NCBI GenBank assembly: GCA_052170555.1
Contig: JBQNAI010000013.1
Coordinates: 1-53,524, forward strand
DNA from: Scybalousia_A sp052170555
Lineage (GTDB): Bacteria > Bacteroidota > Bacteroidia > Bacteroidales > P3
Direction: 5' to 3'
Length of the DNA: 53,524 bases
Shown: positions 17,265 to 25,776 of the stretch, piece after piece
Layout of the letters: each line of letters starts with the position of its first letter
Numbering within the stretch: position 1 is the first letter of the stretch
The notes under the pieces: generated by a model
The model's input: only the letters and a program-made list of their open reading frames with translations
What the model was told of the DNA's origin: nothing
Database searches by the model: none
Translations under genes and position numbers: made by a program

Positions 17265-17534
17265 ATGGCAAAAGAATCAATAAAAGCTCGTGAGAGAAAA
17301 AGAGAAAGACTGGTTGCAAAATATGCGAGCAAACGTCAAGCTTTATTAGAGGCATGTGATTATGAGGGATTACAGAAATTGCCGAAAAACGCCTCTCCCG
17401 TTAGGCTTCACAATCGTTGTAAATTGACAGGTCGTCCAAAGGGATATATGAGACAATTTGGTATATCACGAATTAATTTCAGAGAGATGGCATTGGCAGG
17501 TTTGATTCCAGGAGTAAAAAAAGCTTCTTGGTAG
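17265..17534 (+). CDS. rpsN: 30S ribosomal protein S14, zinc-free type
   Basis: The 89-residue protein is S14, a late-assembling 30S head protein. It belongs to the long, cysteine-poor type: the paired CxxC zinc knuckles of the short form are absent and only isolated cysteines remain. The conserved C-terminal block NRCKLTGRPKGYMRQFGISRINFREMALAGLIPGVKKASW is complete. A 48-nt A-rich spacer precedes rpsH. Confidence 0.97.
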   Translation: MAKESIKARERKRERLVAKYASKRQALLEACDYEGLQKLPKNASPVRLHNRCKLTGRPKGYMRQFGISRINFREMALAGLIPGVKKASW

Positions 17535-17582
17535 CAAAAACCACCAGTAAAAATTTTGTAAAAATTAAAAAAAGAAAAGAAA

Positions 17583-17981
17583 ATGTTAACAGATCCTATC
17601 GCGGATTATTTAACGCGAATTAGAAATGCATCTTTGGCTAGGCATAGAGTGGTAGAAATACCTTCTTCAAAGATGAAAAAAGAGATAACTAAAATACTTT
17701 TTGATAAAGGGTATATTTTGAATTATAAGTTTGAAGATGAGATTTTTCCTAGAACAATAAAGATTGCATTGAGATATCATCCTCAGACAAAAGAGTCTGC
17801 TATTTCAATGTTGAAAAGAGTAAGTACTCCCGGTCTAAGGAAGTACGTTGGTGCAGACAAGTTACCACGTGTTTTTAACGGATTAGGTATTGCTATAATT
17901 TCAACATCTAGGGGACTTATGACAGATAAGGAAGCGAGAGTATTGAGAATAGGTGGCGAAGTTGTTTGTTATATTAGTTAA
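17583..17981 (+). CDS. rpsH: 30S ribosomal protein S8
   Basis: The 132-residue protein is S8, a central-domain 16S rRNA binder and, in E. coli, the repressor of the spc operon. The start MLTDPIADYLTRIRNASLARH and the end GLGIAIISTSRGLMTDKEARVLRIGGEVVCYIS are typical. The family's C-terminal GGE motif is intact. No S8-like operator was searched for beyond the eye. It ends 16 nt before rplF. Confidence 0.98.
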   Translation: MLTDPIADYLTRIRNASLARHRVVEIPSSKMKKEITKILFDKGYILNYKFEDEIFPRTIKIALRYHPQTKESAISMLKRVSTPGLRKYVGADKLPRVFNGLGIAIISTSRGLMTDKEARVLRIGGEVVCYIS

Positions 17982-17997
17982 GAAAGGAGATATAGTT

Positions 17998-18552
17998 ATG
18001 TCAAGAATAGGAAAACTACCAATAAATCTCCCTCAAGGAGTGGAAGTAAAAATTTCTGACAGTAATGTTGTTACTGTCAAAGGTAAGTTGGGAACATTGG
18101 AGCAGGCTGTTGATCCTTGCATAAAATTAAATATAGAGGAAGGAGTACTGTATTTGCAGCGAGCTAATGATTCAAAGCGAGAGAAATCATTACATGGCTT
18201 GTATAGAGCTTTGGTAAATAATATGGTCGTTGGTGTTTCGGAGGGATTTCATACAACACAAGAGGTTATTGGTGTTGGATACAAAGCACAAGCTCAAGGA
18301 CAGGTTTTGGAATTAGCTTTGGGGTATTCTCATAGCATATTCTTTGAATTGCCAGAGGAGATAAAGCTTGAGACTATAACGGAAAAAGGAAAGAATCCTC
18401 TGATAAAGATGACTTGTTGTGATAAGCAATTGTTAGGGCAGGTTGCTTCCAAAATTCGTTCATTACGTAAACCTGAGCCTTACAAAGGAAAGGGTATTCG
18501 TTTCCAAGGCGAAGTTGTTAGAAAGAAGGCAGGGAAAGCTGCAGCTAAATAA
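17998..18552 (+). CDS. rplF: 50S ribosomal protein L6
   Basis: L6 lies at the base of the L7/L12 stalk and supports factor binding. I chose the ATG at 17998 (MSRIGKLPINLPQGVEV, 184 residues), which matches the family N-terminus and has AAGGAG about 9 nt upstream. The longer in-frame extension from 17953 lies within rpsH and is rejected. The C-terminal signature KIRSLRKPEPYKGKGIRFQGEVVRKKAGK is intact, as are the two similar alpha/beta halves. Confidence 0.98.
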   Translation: MSRIGKLPINLPQGVEVKISDSNVVTVKGKLGTLEQAVDPCIKLNIEEGVLYLQRANDSKREKSLHGLYRALVNNMVVGVSEGFHTTQEVIGVGYKAQAQGQVLELALGYSHSIFFELPEEIKLETITEKGKNPLIKMTCCDKQLLGQVASKIRSLRKPEPYKGKGIRFQGEVVRKKAGKAAAK

Positions 18553-18586
18553 TAATTAGAATAACTTTAATCTGAGGATATATAAT

Positions 18587-18940
18587 ATGGCAACGAAGAA
18601 AGATATTAGAAGACTGAAAATCAAGATGAGGATTCGTAGGAGAATGAGTGGTACTGCAGAACGACCTCGTCTTACGGTGTTTAGAAGCAATAAAGAGATG
18701 TATGCACAAATAGTTGACGATGTTGAAGGGAAGACATTAGTTGCTGCTTCTTCAATGGAGAAGGGCTTTGATAAACAAGGTACTAAGTCAGACATCGCAT
18801 CATTTGTAGGTAAGAATATTGCAGAAAGGGCAAAACAGGCAGGTATAACAACTGTCGTTTTTGATAGGAACGGTTACTTGTATCACGGAAGGGTAAAATC
18901 TTTGGCTGAGGCTGCAAGAGAAAATGGTTTAAAATTCTAA
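18587..18940 (+). CDS. rplR: 50S ribosomal protein L18
   Basis: The 117-residue protein is L18, the 5S rRNA chaperone-like protein of the central protuberance. The basic N-terminus is followed by RRRMSGTAERPRLTVFRSNKEMYAQIVDD and ends FDRNGYLYHGRVKSLAEAARENGLKF, both diagnostic. It lies 34 nt after rplF and 7 nt before rpsE. Confidence 0.97.
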   Translation: MATKKDIRRLKIKMRIRRRMSGTAERPRLTVFRSNKEMYAQIVDDVEGKTLVAASSMEKGFDKQGTKSDIASFVGKNIAERAKQAGITTVVFDRNGYLYHGRVKSLAEAARENGLKF

Positions 18941-18947
18941 GAGTATC

Positions 18948-19466
18948 ATGGCAGATTTAAATATAAAAAGAGTAAAATCTAGCGAGATAGAGTTTATAGA
19001 TAAACTGGTTAGTATTAATAGAGTTACTAAAGTCACAAAAGGAGGAAGAACTTTTAGTTTTTCTGCTGTTGTGGTTGTAGGTAATGGTAATGGTATTGTT
19101 GGTTATGGATTAGGTAAGGCTAAAGAGGTCGCCGCTGCCATAGCGAAAGGTTCAGAGGATGCGAAGAAAAATTTGATTAAAGTCCCTGTTTTAAAAGGTA
19201 CTATCCCACATGAGCAGGAAGGTAAATACAGTGGTGCTAAGGTATTGTTACGTCCTGCTGCGCAAGGAACTGGAGTTAAAGCAGGCGGTGCTATGCGTGC
19301 TGTATTGGAGAGTGTTGGTATCAAAGATATTCTTGCAAAATCTAAAGGATCGTCCAATCCGCATAGTGTGGTTAAAGCCACAATTGCGGCATTATTGAAA
19401 ATGAAAGATCCATATACGGTTGCTAAATTGAGAGGCATAGAAATGGATAGAGTTTTTAACGGATAA
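18948..19466 (+). CDS. rpsE: 30S ribosomal protein S5
   Basis: The 172-residue protein is S5, a decoding-fidelity protein at the mRNA entry. The S5 double-stranded-RNA-binding motif (INRVTKVTKGGRTFSFSAVVVVGNGNGIVGYGLGKAKEV, about residues 23-61) and the C-terminal domain (VLLRPAAQGTGVKAGGAMRAVLESVGIKDILAKSKGSSNPHSVVKAT) are complete. The order rplR-rpsE-rpmD is standard. Confidence 0.98.
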   Translation: MADLNIKRVKSSEIEFIDKLVSINRVTKVTKGGRTFSFSAVVVVGNGNGIVGYGLGKAKEVAAAIAKGSEDAKKNLIKVPVLKGTIPHEQEGKYSGAKVLLRPAAQGTGVKAGGAMRAVLESVGIKDILAKSKGSSNPHSVVKATIAALLKMKDPYTVAKLRGIEMDRVFNG

Positions 19467-19480
19467 AAATATAGAATAAG

Positions 19481-19669
19481 ATGAAGAAGGTTAGAATAAC
19501 ACAAGTTAAAAGCGGCATAGGCTATCCACTACGAGAGAAGATGACTTTGAGATCATTGGGATTAAGGAAGATGCATCAAACGGTAGAACACAATGTTAAT
19601 CCTCAAATAATGGGAATGATCGCAAAGGTGAGTCATTTGATAAAATTTGAAGAATTTGAAGAGAATTAA
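19481..19669 (+). CDS. rpmD: 50S ribosomal protein L30
   Basis: The 62-residue protein is L30, a small non-essential-type 50S protein found in many but not all bacteria. The sequence KKVRITQVKSGIGYPLREKMTLRSLGLRKMHQTVEHNVNPQIMGMIAKVSHLIKFEE follows the family closely. Its presence between rpsE and rplO matches the standard spc order. Confidence 0.96.
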   Translation: MKKVRITQVKSGIGYPLREKMTLRSLGLRKMHQTVEHNVNPQIMGMIAKVSHLIKFEEFEEN

Positions 19670-19695
19670 TTAAACCATTAAAAAAAAATATTAAT

Positions 19696-20130
19696 ATGGA
19701 TTTAAGCAATTTAAAACCTGCAAAAGGTTCGACTAAAAGCCGCAAAAGAATAGGAAGAGGGCAAGGTTCCGGTTATGGTGGTACCTCAACAAGAGGACAT
19801 AAGGGAGCTAAGTCTCGTTCTGGATATCATCGTAAGGTTGGTTTCGAGGGCGGTCAGATGCCTTTGTACAGATTACTTCCTAAATTTGGTTTTAAAAATA
19901 TCAATCGTATAGAATATACAGGAGTCAATCTTGATACATTGCAAAAAATATCTGAGAAATTAAATACAAAAGATTTGACTTTGGAGCTTTTGCAGAGTAA
20001 AAAGAGTGAGAAAATAAAAGTACTTGGTAGAGGTGAAGTAAAGGATGCTTTAAATATAACTGTTAATGCAATTTCTAAGAGTGCAAAACAGGCAATAGAA
20101 ACAAAAGGCGGAGTTGTAACAATAATCTAA
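19696..20130 (+). CDS. rplO: 50S ribosomal protein L15
   Basis: The 144-residue protein is L15, a late 50S assembly protein that threads a glycine- and arginine-rich N-terminal arm into 23S rRNA. That arm (KSRKRIGRGQGSGYGGTSTRGHKGAKSRSG) is at about residues 13-42, followed by FEGGQMPLYRLLPKFGFKN. Length matches E. coli. It is 8 nt upstream of secY, as expected for the spc operon. Confidence 0.97.
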   Translation: MDLSNLKPAKGSTKSRKRIGRGQGSGYGGTSTRGHKGAKSRSGYHRKVGFEGGQMPLYRLLPKFGFKNINRIEYTGVNLDTLQKISEKLNTKDLTLELLQSKKSEKIKVLGRGEVKDALNITVNAISKSAKQAIETKGGVVTII

Positions 20131-20138
20131 TACCACAA

Positions 20139-21491
20139 ATGAAACGGTTTATAAATACAATCAAAAATATCTGGTCAATCAAGGATTTAAGAGATAGAAT
20201 TTTATTCACGTTAGGGTTGGTTCTTGTGTATAGGATAGGTTCTTATGTCGTGATTCCGGGTATTAATCCTAATGATTTGGGAACTTTACAAAGTCAAACA
20301 AAAGATGGGGTTCTTGGTTTGCTTAACATGTTCTCCGGAGGAGCTTTCTCTCATGCCTCAATATTTGCATTGGGAATTATGCCTTATATTACGGCATCCA
20401 TAATAATGCAGTTGCTGACAATGGTTGTCCCTTATTTTATAAAGATGCAAAGGGAGGGAGAAAGTGGAAGAAACAAGATTAATCAAATTACGAGATGGTT
20501 GACGGTTATTGTAACTATATTCCAATCTTTTGCTTATTTGGCAAATTTAAGAATGCAAGTTGGAGGGGCGGAAATTTACAATATTTTTGGAGGGGATAGT
20601 TTAACTTTCTTCAACTGGGTATTACCAGTTTCCATACTGCTTACTTGCGGTACTTTATTTGTTATGTGGCTTGGTGAAAGAATCACAGATAGAGGTGTAG
20701 GTAATGGTATTTCATTATTGATAATGATTGGTATTATAGCTCGTTTACCTTTTGCATTGTTTGCAGAGTTTGCTTCGCGAATGGAGGATCAGGCAGGACA
20801 ACTTGTGATAGTTTTTGTGGAGTTGATAGTTTTACTTGTTGTAATAATGTTGTGTATTTTGTTAGTTCAAGGAACGAGGAGAATACCTGTACAATATGCA
20901 AAACGTATAGTTGGCAATAAACAATATGGGGGAGCAAGACAGTATATACCTATAAAAGTTAATGCAGCAGGTGTCATGCCCATAATATTTGCTCAGGCTA
21001 TAATGTTTATACCTGCTACCTTATTTGGATATTCTACATCATCTTCTATGCAAGGATTAAAATCTGCTTTGACTAATTTTGATGGATTGTGGTATAATTT
21101 GATTTTTGCAGTAATGGTTGTTGCATTCACCTATTTTTATACTGCCGTTGCAATAAATCCTAAACAAATGTCGGATGATATGAAGCGTAATGGAGGATTT
21201 ATCCCTGGAGTTAAGCCAGGTAAAAAGACTGAAGAATTTTTTGATAATATTCTTTCAAAAGTTACTTTACCGGGTTCTATTTTTCTTGCATTAGTTGCAA
21301 TTTTGCCAGCTATTGTACGGTTGTTTGGGGTTAATTCTCAATTTGCACAATTTTATGGTGGCACATCTTTATTGATTCTTGTTGGTGTGGTTTTGGACAC
21401 ATTGCAACAGATTGAGAGTCGTTTATTGATGAGACATTATGATGGTTTGACTAAAACGGGAAGAATAAAAGGTAGAGGGGGAGATTTTTAA
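20139..21491 (+). CDS. secY: preprotein translocase subunit SecY
   Basis: The 450-residue protein is SecY, the channel of the Sec translocon in the inner membrane. Ten hydrophobic segments can be read. Conserved pieces include GIMPYITASIIMQLL (about residues 79-93), RWLTVIVTIFQS, GERITDRGVGNGISLLIMIGII and the cytosolic loop with QGTRRIPVQYAKR. The C-terminal loops carry the FIPGVKPGKKTEE motif. It sits at the end of the spc genes, 27 nt before map. Confidence 0.98.
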   Translation: MKRFINTIKNIWSIKDLRDRILFTLGLVLVYRIGSYVVIPGINPNDLGTLQSQTKDGVLGLLNMFSGGAFSHASIFALGIMPYITASIIMQLLTMVVPYFIKMQREGESGRNKINQITRWLTVIVTIFQSFAYLANLRMQVGGAEIYNIFGGDSLTFFNWVLPVSILLTCGTLFVMWLGERITDRGVGNGISLLIMIGIIARLPFALFAEFASRMEDQAGQLVIVFVELIVLLVVIMLCILLVQGTRRIPVQYAKRIVGNKQYGGARQYIPIKVNAAGVMPIIFAQAIMFIPATLFGYSTSSSMQGLKSALTNFDGLWYNLIFAVMVVAFTYFYTAVAINPKQMSDDMKRNGGFIPGVKPGKKTEEFFDNILSKVTLPGSIFLALVAILPAIVRLFGVNSQFAQFYGGTSLLILVGVVLDTLQQIESRLLMRHYDGLTKTGRIKGRGGDF

Positions 21492-21518
21492 TATTTATAG
21501 CGATATAAAAGGATTAAA

Positions 21519-22313
21519 ATGATACGTATAAAAACAAAAGAAGAAATTGAGCAGATGAGATTTGCCGCCTTGTTGGTAGGCAAAACTCTTGCAGAGGTTT
21601 CTACTCATATAGAACCGGGTGTTTCAACAGAAACACTTGATTCTATTGCAGAGGATTTTATACGGTCTCACGGAGCAATACCTACATTCAAAGGATATGG
21701 TGGTTTTCCGGCTTCTCTATGTATATCAGTTAATGAAAATGTGGTACATGGTATACCAGGAAAACGGCAAATAAAACAAGGAGACGTCGTTTCTATTGAT
21801 TGTGGTTGTACTCTTAATGGTTGGGTTGGTGATTCGGCATATACTTTTGCAGTTAAAGGTATTAAGCAAGAGGATGCACAATTGTTGAAAGTAACAAAAG
21901 AATCTTTATATAGGGGTATAGAGGTTTGTACGATTGGACATAGACTTGGTGACATAGGTTTTGCAATACAATCCTATTGTGAGTCTTTTGGTTATGGTGT
22001 TGTAAGAGAGTTATGTGGTCATGGTGTTGGTCGTGTTATGCATGAAGAACCTTCTGTACTGAACTATGGAAGAAAAGGTACTGGGACTAAATTACGAGAA
22101 GGCATGACTATTGCAATAGAACCGATGATTACGTTGGGGAATAAAGAAATCGTTTTTCATAGTGATGGTTGGACATGTACCACTGTAGATAATTCTAATG
22201 CAGCACATTTTGAACACGATGTAGCGATCACTAAGAATGGTCCTGTTATTTTATCTTCTTTTGAAGAGATAGAGAATGCTATAAAGAAGAATAACAATTT
22301 GGAAGTAATATAA
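21519..22313 (+). CDS. map: methionine aminopeptidase type I
   Basis: This 264-residue enzyme removes the initiator methionine from new proteins with small second residues. The five metal ligands of the pita-bread fold are visible: D94 (SIDCGC), D105 (GDSAYTF), H168 (GHGVGR), E201 (EPMI) and E232 (FEHDVAI). The substrate histidine H77 (VHGIPG) is present too. There is no N-terminal SH3 or zinc domain, so it is the short type Ia. Its place between secY and infA is common in Bacteroidota. Confidence 0.97.
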   Translation: MIRIKTKEEIEQMRFAALLVGKTLAEVSTHIEPGVSTETLDSIAEDFIRSHGAIPTFKGYGGFPASLCISVNENVVHGIPGKRQIKQGDVVSIDCGCTLNGWVGDSAYTFAVKGIKQEDAQLLKVTKESLYRGIEVCTIGHRLGDIGFAIQSYCESFGYGVVRELCGHGVGRVMHEEPSVLNYGRKGTGTKLREGMTIAIEPMITLGNKEIVFHSDGWTCTTVDNSNAAHFEHDVAITKNGPVILSSFEEIENAIKKNNNLEVI

Positions 22314-22325
22314 AAGCAATAAAGA

Positions 22326-22544
22326 ATGGCAAAGCAAGAACCTATACAACTAGATGGAATTGTAACAGAGTCTTTGGGTAATGCAATGTTCAGGGTAGAA
22401 TTAGAAAATGGGCATATTATCACTGCTTCTATTTCAGGGAAAATGAGGATGCATTATATAAAGATTTTACCGGGAGATAAGGTTCAAATAGAAATGACTC
22501 CTTATGATTTGACTAAAGGTAGAATTACTTATAGACATAAATAA
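22326..22544 (+). CDS. infA: translation initiation factor IF-1
   Basis: The 72-residue protein is IF-1, which binds the A site of the 30S subunit during initiation. The single OB fold is clear: MAKQEPIQLDGIVTESLGNAMFRVELENGH, then KMRMHYIKILPGDKVQIEMTPYDLTKGRITYRHK. Length equals the family standard. It is followed 13 nt later by the tiny rpmJ gene. Confidence 0.98.
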   Translation: MAKQEPIQLDGIVTESLGNAMFRVELENGHIITASISGKMRMHYIKILPGDKVQIEMTPYDLTKGRITYRHK

Positions 22545-22557
22545 TAAATAGAAAGAA

Positions 22558-22674
22558 ATGAAAGTTAGAACTTCTGTAAAAAAGAGATCTCCTGAGTGTA
22601 TCGTTGTTAGACGAAAAGGAGTTGTTTACGTTATCAACAAAAAAAATCCTAAGTTTAAACAAAGACAAGGTTGA
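22558..22674 (+). CDS. rpmJ: 50S ribosomal protein L36, zinc-free type
   Basis: A 38-residue protein starting MKVRTSVKKRSPECIVVRRKG and ending KKNPKFKQRQG matches L36, the smallest 50S protein. The zinc ribbon ligands of the canonical form (CxxC, then C and H) are mostly missing: one cysteine (C14) remains, so it belongs to the C-minus type also familiar in other Bacteroidota. The position between infA and rpsM is the standard one. Confidence 0.95.
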   Translation: MKVRTSVKKRSPECIVVRRKGVVYVINKKNPKFKQRQG

Positions 22675-22726
22675 TTTGTTAGATAAAATTAATAATATGG
22701 TAAAATAAAAATTAAAGTAATAGTTT

Positions 22727-23104
22727 ATGGCGAGAATTGCAGGTATAGACTTACCGAAGAATAAGCATGGTGTTATAGGTTTGACATATATTTATGGCGT
22801 AGGACGTAGCACTGCTGCAAAGATATTGGCAGAGGCTGGTATCCCTGAGACTAAGAAGGTAAGCGAATGGAGTGACGATGAACAGAATGCTATTCGTAAT
22901 GTCATCAGCGAAAAGTATAAGGTCGAGGGCGATCTTAGGAGTGAGGTTCAGATGAACATTAAGCGTTTGATGGATATCGGATGTTATAGAGGTATTCGTC
23001 ACCGTATGGGATTGCCTGTACGTGGACAAAGTACAAAGAATAACGCAAGAACACGTAAGGGTAAAAAGAAAACTGTTGCAAATAAGAAAAAAGCAACTAA
23101 ATAA
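22727..23104 (+). CDS. rpsM: 30S ribosomal protein S13
   Basis: The 125-residue protein is S13, a head protein that contacts the P-site tRNA and bridges to L5 and L31. The start MARIAGIDLPKNKHGVIGLTYIYGVGRSTA and the C-terminal RHRMGLPVRGQSTKNNARTRKGKKK are diagnostic. It opens the alpha part of the operon, 52 nt after rpmJ, and is followed by an unusually long 75-nt spacer with a possible hairpin. Confidence 0.98.
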   Translation: MARIAGIDLPKNKHGVIGLTYIYGVGRSTAAKILAEAGIPETKKVSEWSDDEQNAIRNVISEKYKVEGDLRSEVQMNIKRLMDIGCYRGIRHRMGLPVRGQSTKNNARTRKGKKKTVANKKKATK

Positions 23105-23121
23105 TTGAAAAATTAACAAAT

Positions 23122-23158
23122 GAACTACGGAGGCATTATGTAGATTTTGATGTAGTTC
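23122..23158 (+). promoter_or_regulatory. hairpin between rpsM and rpsK
   Basis: GAACTAC (23122-23128) pairs with GTAGTTC (23152-23158), enclosing a 23-nt loop with GGAGGCATTATG. It lies in the 75-nt rpsM-rpsK spacer, which is long for this operon. A translational operator for a ribosomal protein such as S4 is conceivable; there is no T-run, so it is not a terminator. Confidence 0.3.
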
Positions 23159-23179
23159 GAAAATTGTATAAAATTAAAG

Positions 23180-23569
23180 ATGGCAAAAAATTCAAAACCA
23201 GTAAGAAAAAGAGTAGTAAAGGTTGAACCGCAAGGCAAAGCATTTATCTTTGCATCTTTCAACAATTGCATTGTTTCCTTGACCAACAATGCAGGACAGG
23301 TTATTTCATGGTCTTCAGCAGGAAAGATGGGTTTCAAAGGGTCTAAAAAGAACACACCGTACGCATCGCAGATGGCAGCGGCAGACTGTGCTAAGGCAGC
23401 GTATGATTATGGTTTAAGAAAAGTAAAAGTGTTTGTAAAAGGTCCTGGTTCGGGGCGCGAAGCAGCAATCAGGGAAATAAATACTTGCGGAATAGAAGTT
23501 ATGGAAATAACAGATGTAACTCCATTACCACATAATGGTTGCAGGCCTCCAAAAAGAAGACGTGTATAA
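23180..23569 (+). CDS. rpsK: 30S ribosomal protein S11
   Basis: The 129-residue protein is S11, part of the 30S platform at the E site and Shine-Dalgarno helix. The motifs FNNCIVSLTNNAGQVISWSSAGKMGFKGSKKNTPYASQMAA and the basic end DVTPLPHNGCRPPKRRRV are invariant in the family. Length is the same as E. coli S11. Confidence 0.98.
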   Translation: MAKNSKPVRKRVVKVEPQGKAFIFASFNNCIVSLTNNAGQVISWSSAGKMGFKGSKKNTPYASQMAAADCAKAAYDYGLRKVKVFVKGPGSGREAAIREINTCGIEVMEITDVTPLPHNGCRPPKRRRV

Positions 23570-23597
23570 GTTTAACAAGATAAAAGGGGATTAAAAA

Positions 23598-24197
23598 ATG
23601 GCAAGATATACAGGACCAAAAACAAGAATAGCAAGAAAATTTAGAGAACCTATATTCGGTTCAGATAAGTATTACGACAAAAAGAGCTATCCTCCGGGAC
23701 AACATGGGGTTGGTAGAAGGAAGAAACAGTCTGAGTATGGTATACAATTGATGGAAAAACAGAAGGCTAAGTATACTTATGGTATACTAGAAAGACAGTT
23801 TCGTAGATTATTTGATATGGCTGCTAGAAAAGGAGGAGTAACAGGTGAGGTTTTGCTACAATTGATAGAATCAAGGTTGGACAATGTAGTATATCGTTTG
23901 GGTATAGCTCGTTCTCGTGCTCAAGCAAGGCAGCTTGTTTCTCATAGACACATAGTTGTTAATGGCAATGTCGTTAATATACCATCTTATTTATTGAAAG
24001 AGGGTGATTGCGTAGGAGTTAGAGAGCGTTCTAAATCTCTCGAAGTGGTAACAGACTCACTTGCATCTAAGACATCTTATTCATGGCTTGACTGGGATGG
24101 TTCTAAAATGGAAGGGAAATTCAATAATTATCCTCAGAGATCTGATATTCCTGAAAATATTAATGAACAGGCTATCGTAGAGTTGTATTCTAAATAA
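23598..24197 (+). CDS. rpsD: 30S ribosomal protein S4
   Basis: The 199-residue protein is S4, the primary 16S rRNA binder of the 5' domain and, in E. coli, repressor of the alpha operon. The N-terminus (MARYTGPKTRIARKFREPIF) lacks the zinc-finger cysteines of some homologs. The S4 RNA-binding domain (RLDNVVYRLGIARSRAQARQLVSHRHIVVNGNVVNIPSY, about 90-128) is complete. It lies between rpsK and rpoA as usual. Confidence 0.98.
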   Translation: MARYTGPKTRIARKFREPIFGSDKYYDKKSYPPGQHGVGRRKKQSEYGIQLMEKQKAKYTYGILERQFRRLFDMAARKGGVTGEVLLQLIESRLDNVVYRLGIARSRAQARQLVSHRHIVVNGNVVNIPSYLLKEGDCVGVRERSKSLEVVTDSLASKTSYSWLDWDGSKMEGKFNNYPQRSDIPENINEQAIVELYSK

Positions 24198-24217
24198 ATA
24201 AATAAATAATTGGGAAA

Positions 24218-25231
24218 ATGGCCATATTAGCTTTTCAACAACCTGACAAGGTTATAATGATAGAATCTAATGATTACAGAGGTAAATTTGAGTTTCGCCC
24301 TTTGGAGAGGGGCTATGGTATTACAATAGGTAATTCTTTACGAAGAGTACTTCTATCTTCATTGGAGGGATTTGCTATTACTTCAATTCGTATTGAAGGA
24401 GTTAATCACGAGTTTGATACATTACATGGAGTAATGGAGGATATGACAGAGATTATTCTTAATCTAAAAAGACTTCGTATCAAGCGACAGATTGAAGAGC
24501 AAGAAAGTGAAGAAATATCTTTTAAAGTAGAAGGTAGGACTGTTTTTAAAGCTGGAGATATTAATAAGCATCTTAATGCTTTTCAGGTTTTGAATACAGA
24601 TATTGAGATCTGTCACATGACTCCTGACGAAAACAAGGAACTTCCTTCGTTGTCTATTACTATGAGGATTGAAAAAGGTAGAGGATATGTGCCATCGGAA
24701 GAAAATGTTAAACAAAATGATCCAATTGGGACAATCCCTATAGATTCAATATTCACTCCAATAGTGAATGTCAATTACTATGTGGATGAAAATTATAGAG
24801 TAGAAGATAAGACTGACTATGAAAAACTTTTATTTGAAATAGAGACTGATGGATCTATATCTCCTAAAAATGCTTTAAAAGAGGCAGCGATGATTTTGAT
24901 AAAACATTTCATGTTGTTCTCTGATGAAAAGATGGATATTCAAACAGATGTAAAGAATGAAACAGAGGAATTTGATGAGGAGACGTTGCATATTAGACAA
25001 TTGTTAAAATCCAAACTTGCTGATATGGAGTTGTCGGTTAGAGCATTTAATTGTTTGAAATCTGCGGAAATAGAAACATTAGGAGAACTTGTTTCAATTT
25101 CAAAAACAGACTTATTAAAGTTCAGAAACTTTGGGAGAAAATCTCTTTCCGAGTTGGAGAATTTAGTAAAGTCAAGAGGTTTGGATTTTGGTATGGATAT
25201 TTCAAAGTATAAATTAGAAGAAAAGGAATAG
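24218..25231 (+). CDS. rpoA: RNA polymerase alpha subunit
   Basis: The 337-residue protein is the alpha subunit, which nucleates core RNA polymerase assembly and contacts regulators and UP elements. The N-terminal domain shows RGYGITIGNSLRRVLLSSLEG (about residues 32-52) and GVMEDMTEIILNLK. The C-terminal domain after an acidic linker carries LSVRAFNCLKSAEIETLGELV and KFRNFGRKSLSELE, with two helix-hairpin-helix turns. Only 4 nt separate it from rplQ. Confidence 0.98.
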   Translation: MAILAFQQPDKVIMIESNDYRGKFEFRPLERGYGITIGNSLRRVLLSSLEGFAITSIRIEGVNHEFDTLHGVMEDMTEIILNLKRLRIKRQIEEQESEEISFKVEGRTVFKAGDINKHLNAFQVLNTDIEICHMTPDENKELPSLSITMRIEKGRGYVPSEENVKQNDPIGTIPIDSIFTPIVNVNYYVDENYRVEDKTDYEKLLFEIETDGSISPKNALKEAAMILIKHFMLFSDEKMDIQTDVKNETEEFDEETLHIRQLLKSKLADMELSVRAFNCLKSAEIETLGELVSISKTDLLKFRNFGRKSLSELENLVKSRGLDFGMDISKYKLEEKE

Positions 25232-25235
25232 AGAT

Positions 25236-25721
25236 ATGAGACACGGGTGTAAAGTAAATCATTTGTCAAGAACAGCTGCACATAGAGGTGCTATGTTGTC
25301 CAATATGGCGGTATCTTTGATAAAAGAGAAGAGGATAGAAACTACTTTGGCAAAGGCTAAAGCATTGAGGAAGTATGTTGAACCATTGATTACTAAGAGT
25401 AAAGAAGATTCCACTCATCAGAGACGTATAGTTTTCTCTTATTTGAGAGATAAAGAAGCTGTTACGGAATTATTTAGAGAAGTCTCTCAGAAGATTGCTA
25501 ATCGTAATGGTGGATATACTAGAATACTTAAAGTTGGTAGACGTTTAGGTGATGGAGCTGAAATGGCAATGATGGAACTTGTTGATTATAACGAGAATAT
25601 GTTGAAAGACTCTACAACGAAGAAAGCTAAAACAACTCGTAGGAGTAGGAAGAAAGCAACAGCTGAGGAAGAAACTCCCAAAGTAAAAGAAACTGCGATA
25701 GAAGAGACTAAAGCAGAATAA
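25236..25721 (+). CDS. rplQ: 50S ribosomal protein L17
   Basis: The core of this 161-residue protein is L17, with MRHGCKVNHLSRTAAHRGAMLSNMA and the end of the domain at GDGAEMAMMELVDYN. It is longer than E. coli L17 (127) because of a C-terminal tail (about residues 128-161) that is first Lys/Arg-rich and then Glu-rich, a feature seen in Bacteroidota L17. It is the last gene of the superoperon, with a terminator starting 24 nt downstream. Confidence 0.97.
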   Translation: MRHGCKVNHLSRTAAHRGAMLSNMAVSLIKEKRIETTLAKAKALRKYVEPLITKSKEDSTHQRRIVFSYLRDKEAVTELFREVSQKIANRNGGYTRILKVGRRLGDGAEMAMMELVDYNENMLKDSTTKKAKTTRRSRKKATAEEETPKVKETAIEETKAE

Positions 25722-25744
25722 GAGAATATGTTATTTATGTCGAT

Positions 25745-25776
25745 AAAAAAGATCTTGCTTTTGTGAGATCTTTTTT
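25745..25776 (+). terminator. Rho-independent terminator of the ribosomal superoperon
   Basis: AAAAAAGATCT (25745-25755) pairs perfectly with AGATCTTTTTT (25766-25776) around a 10-nt loop, giving an A-tract, a stem and a U-tract. It follows rplQ by 23 nt and ends the 18-kb operon. The symmetry would let it work from both sides. Confidence 0.85.
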
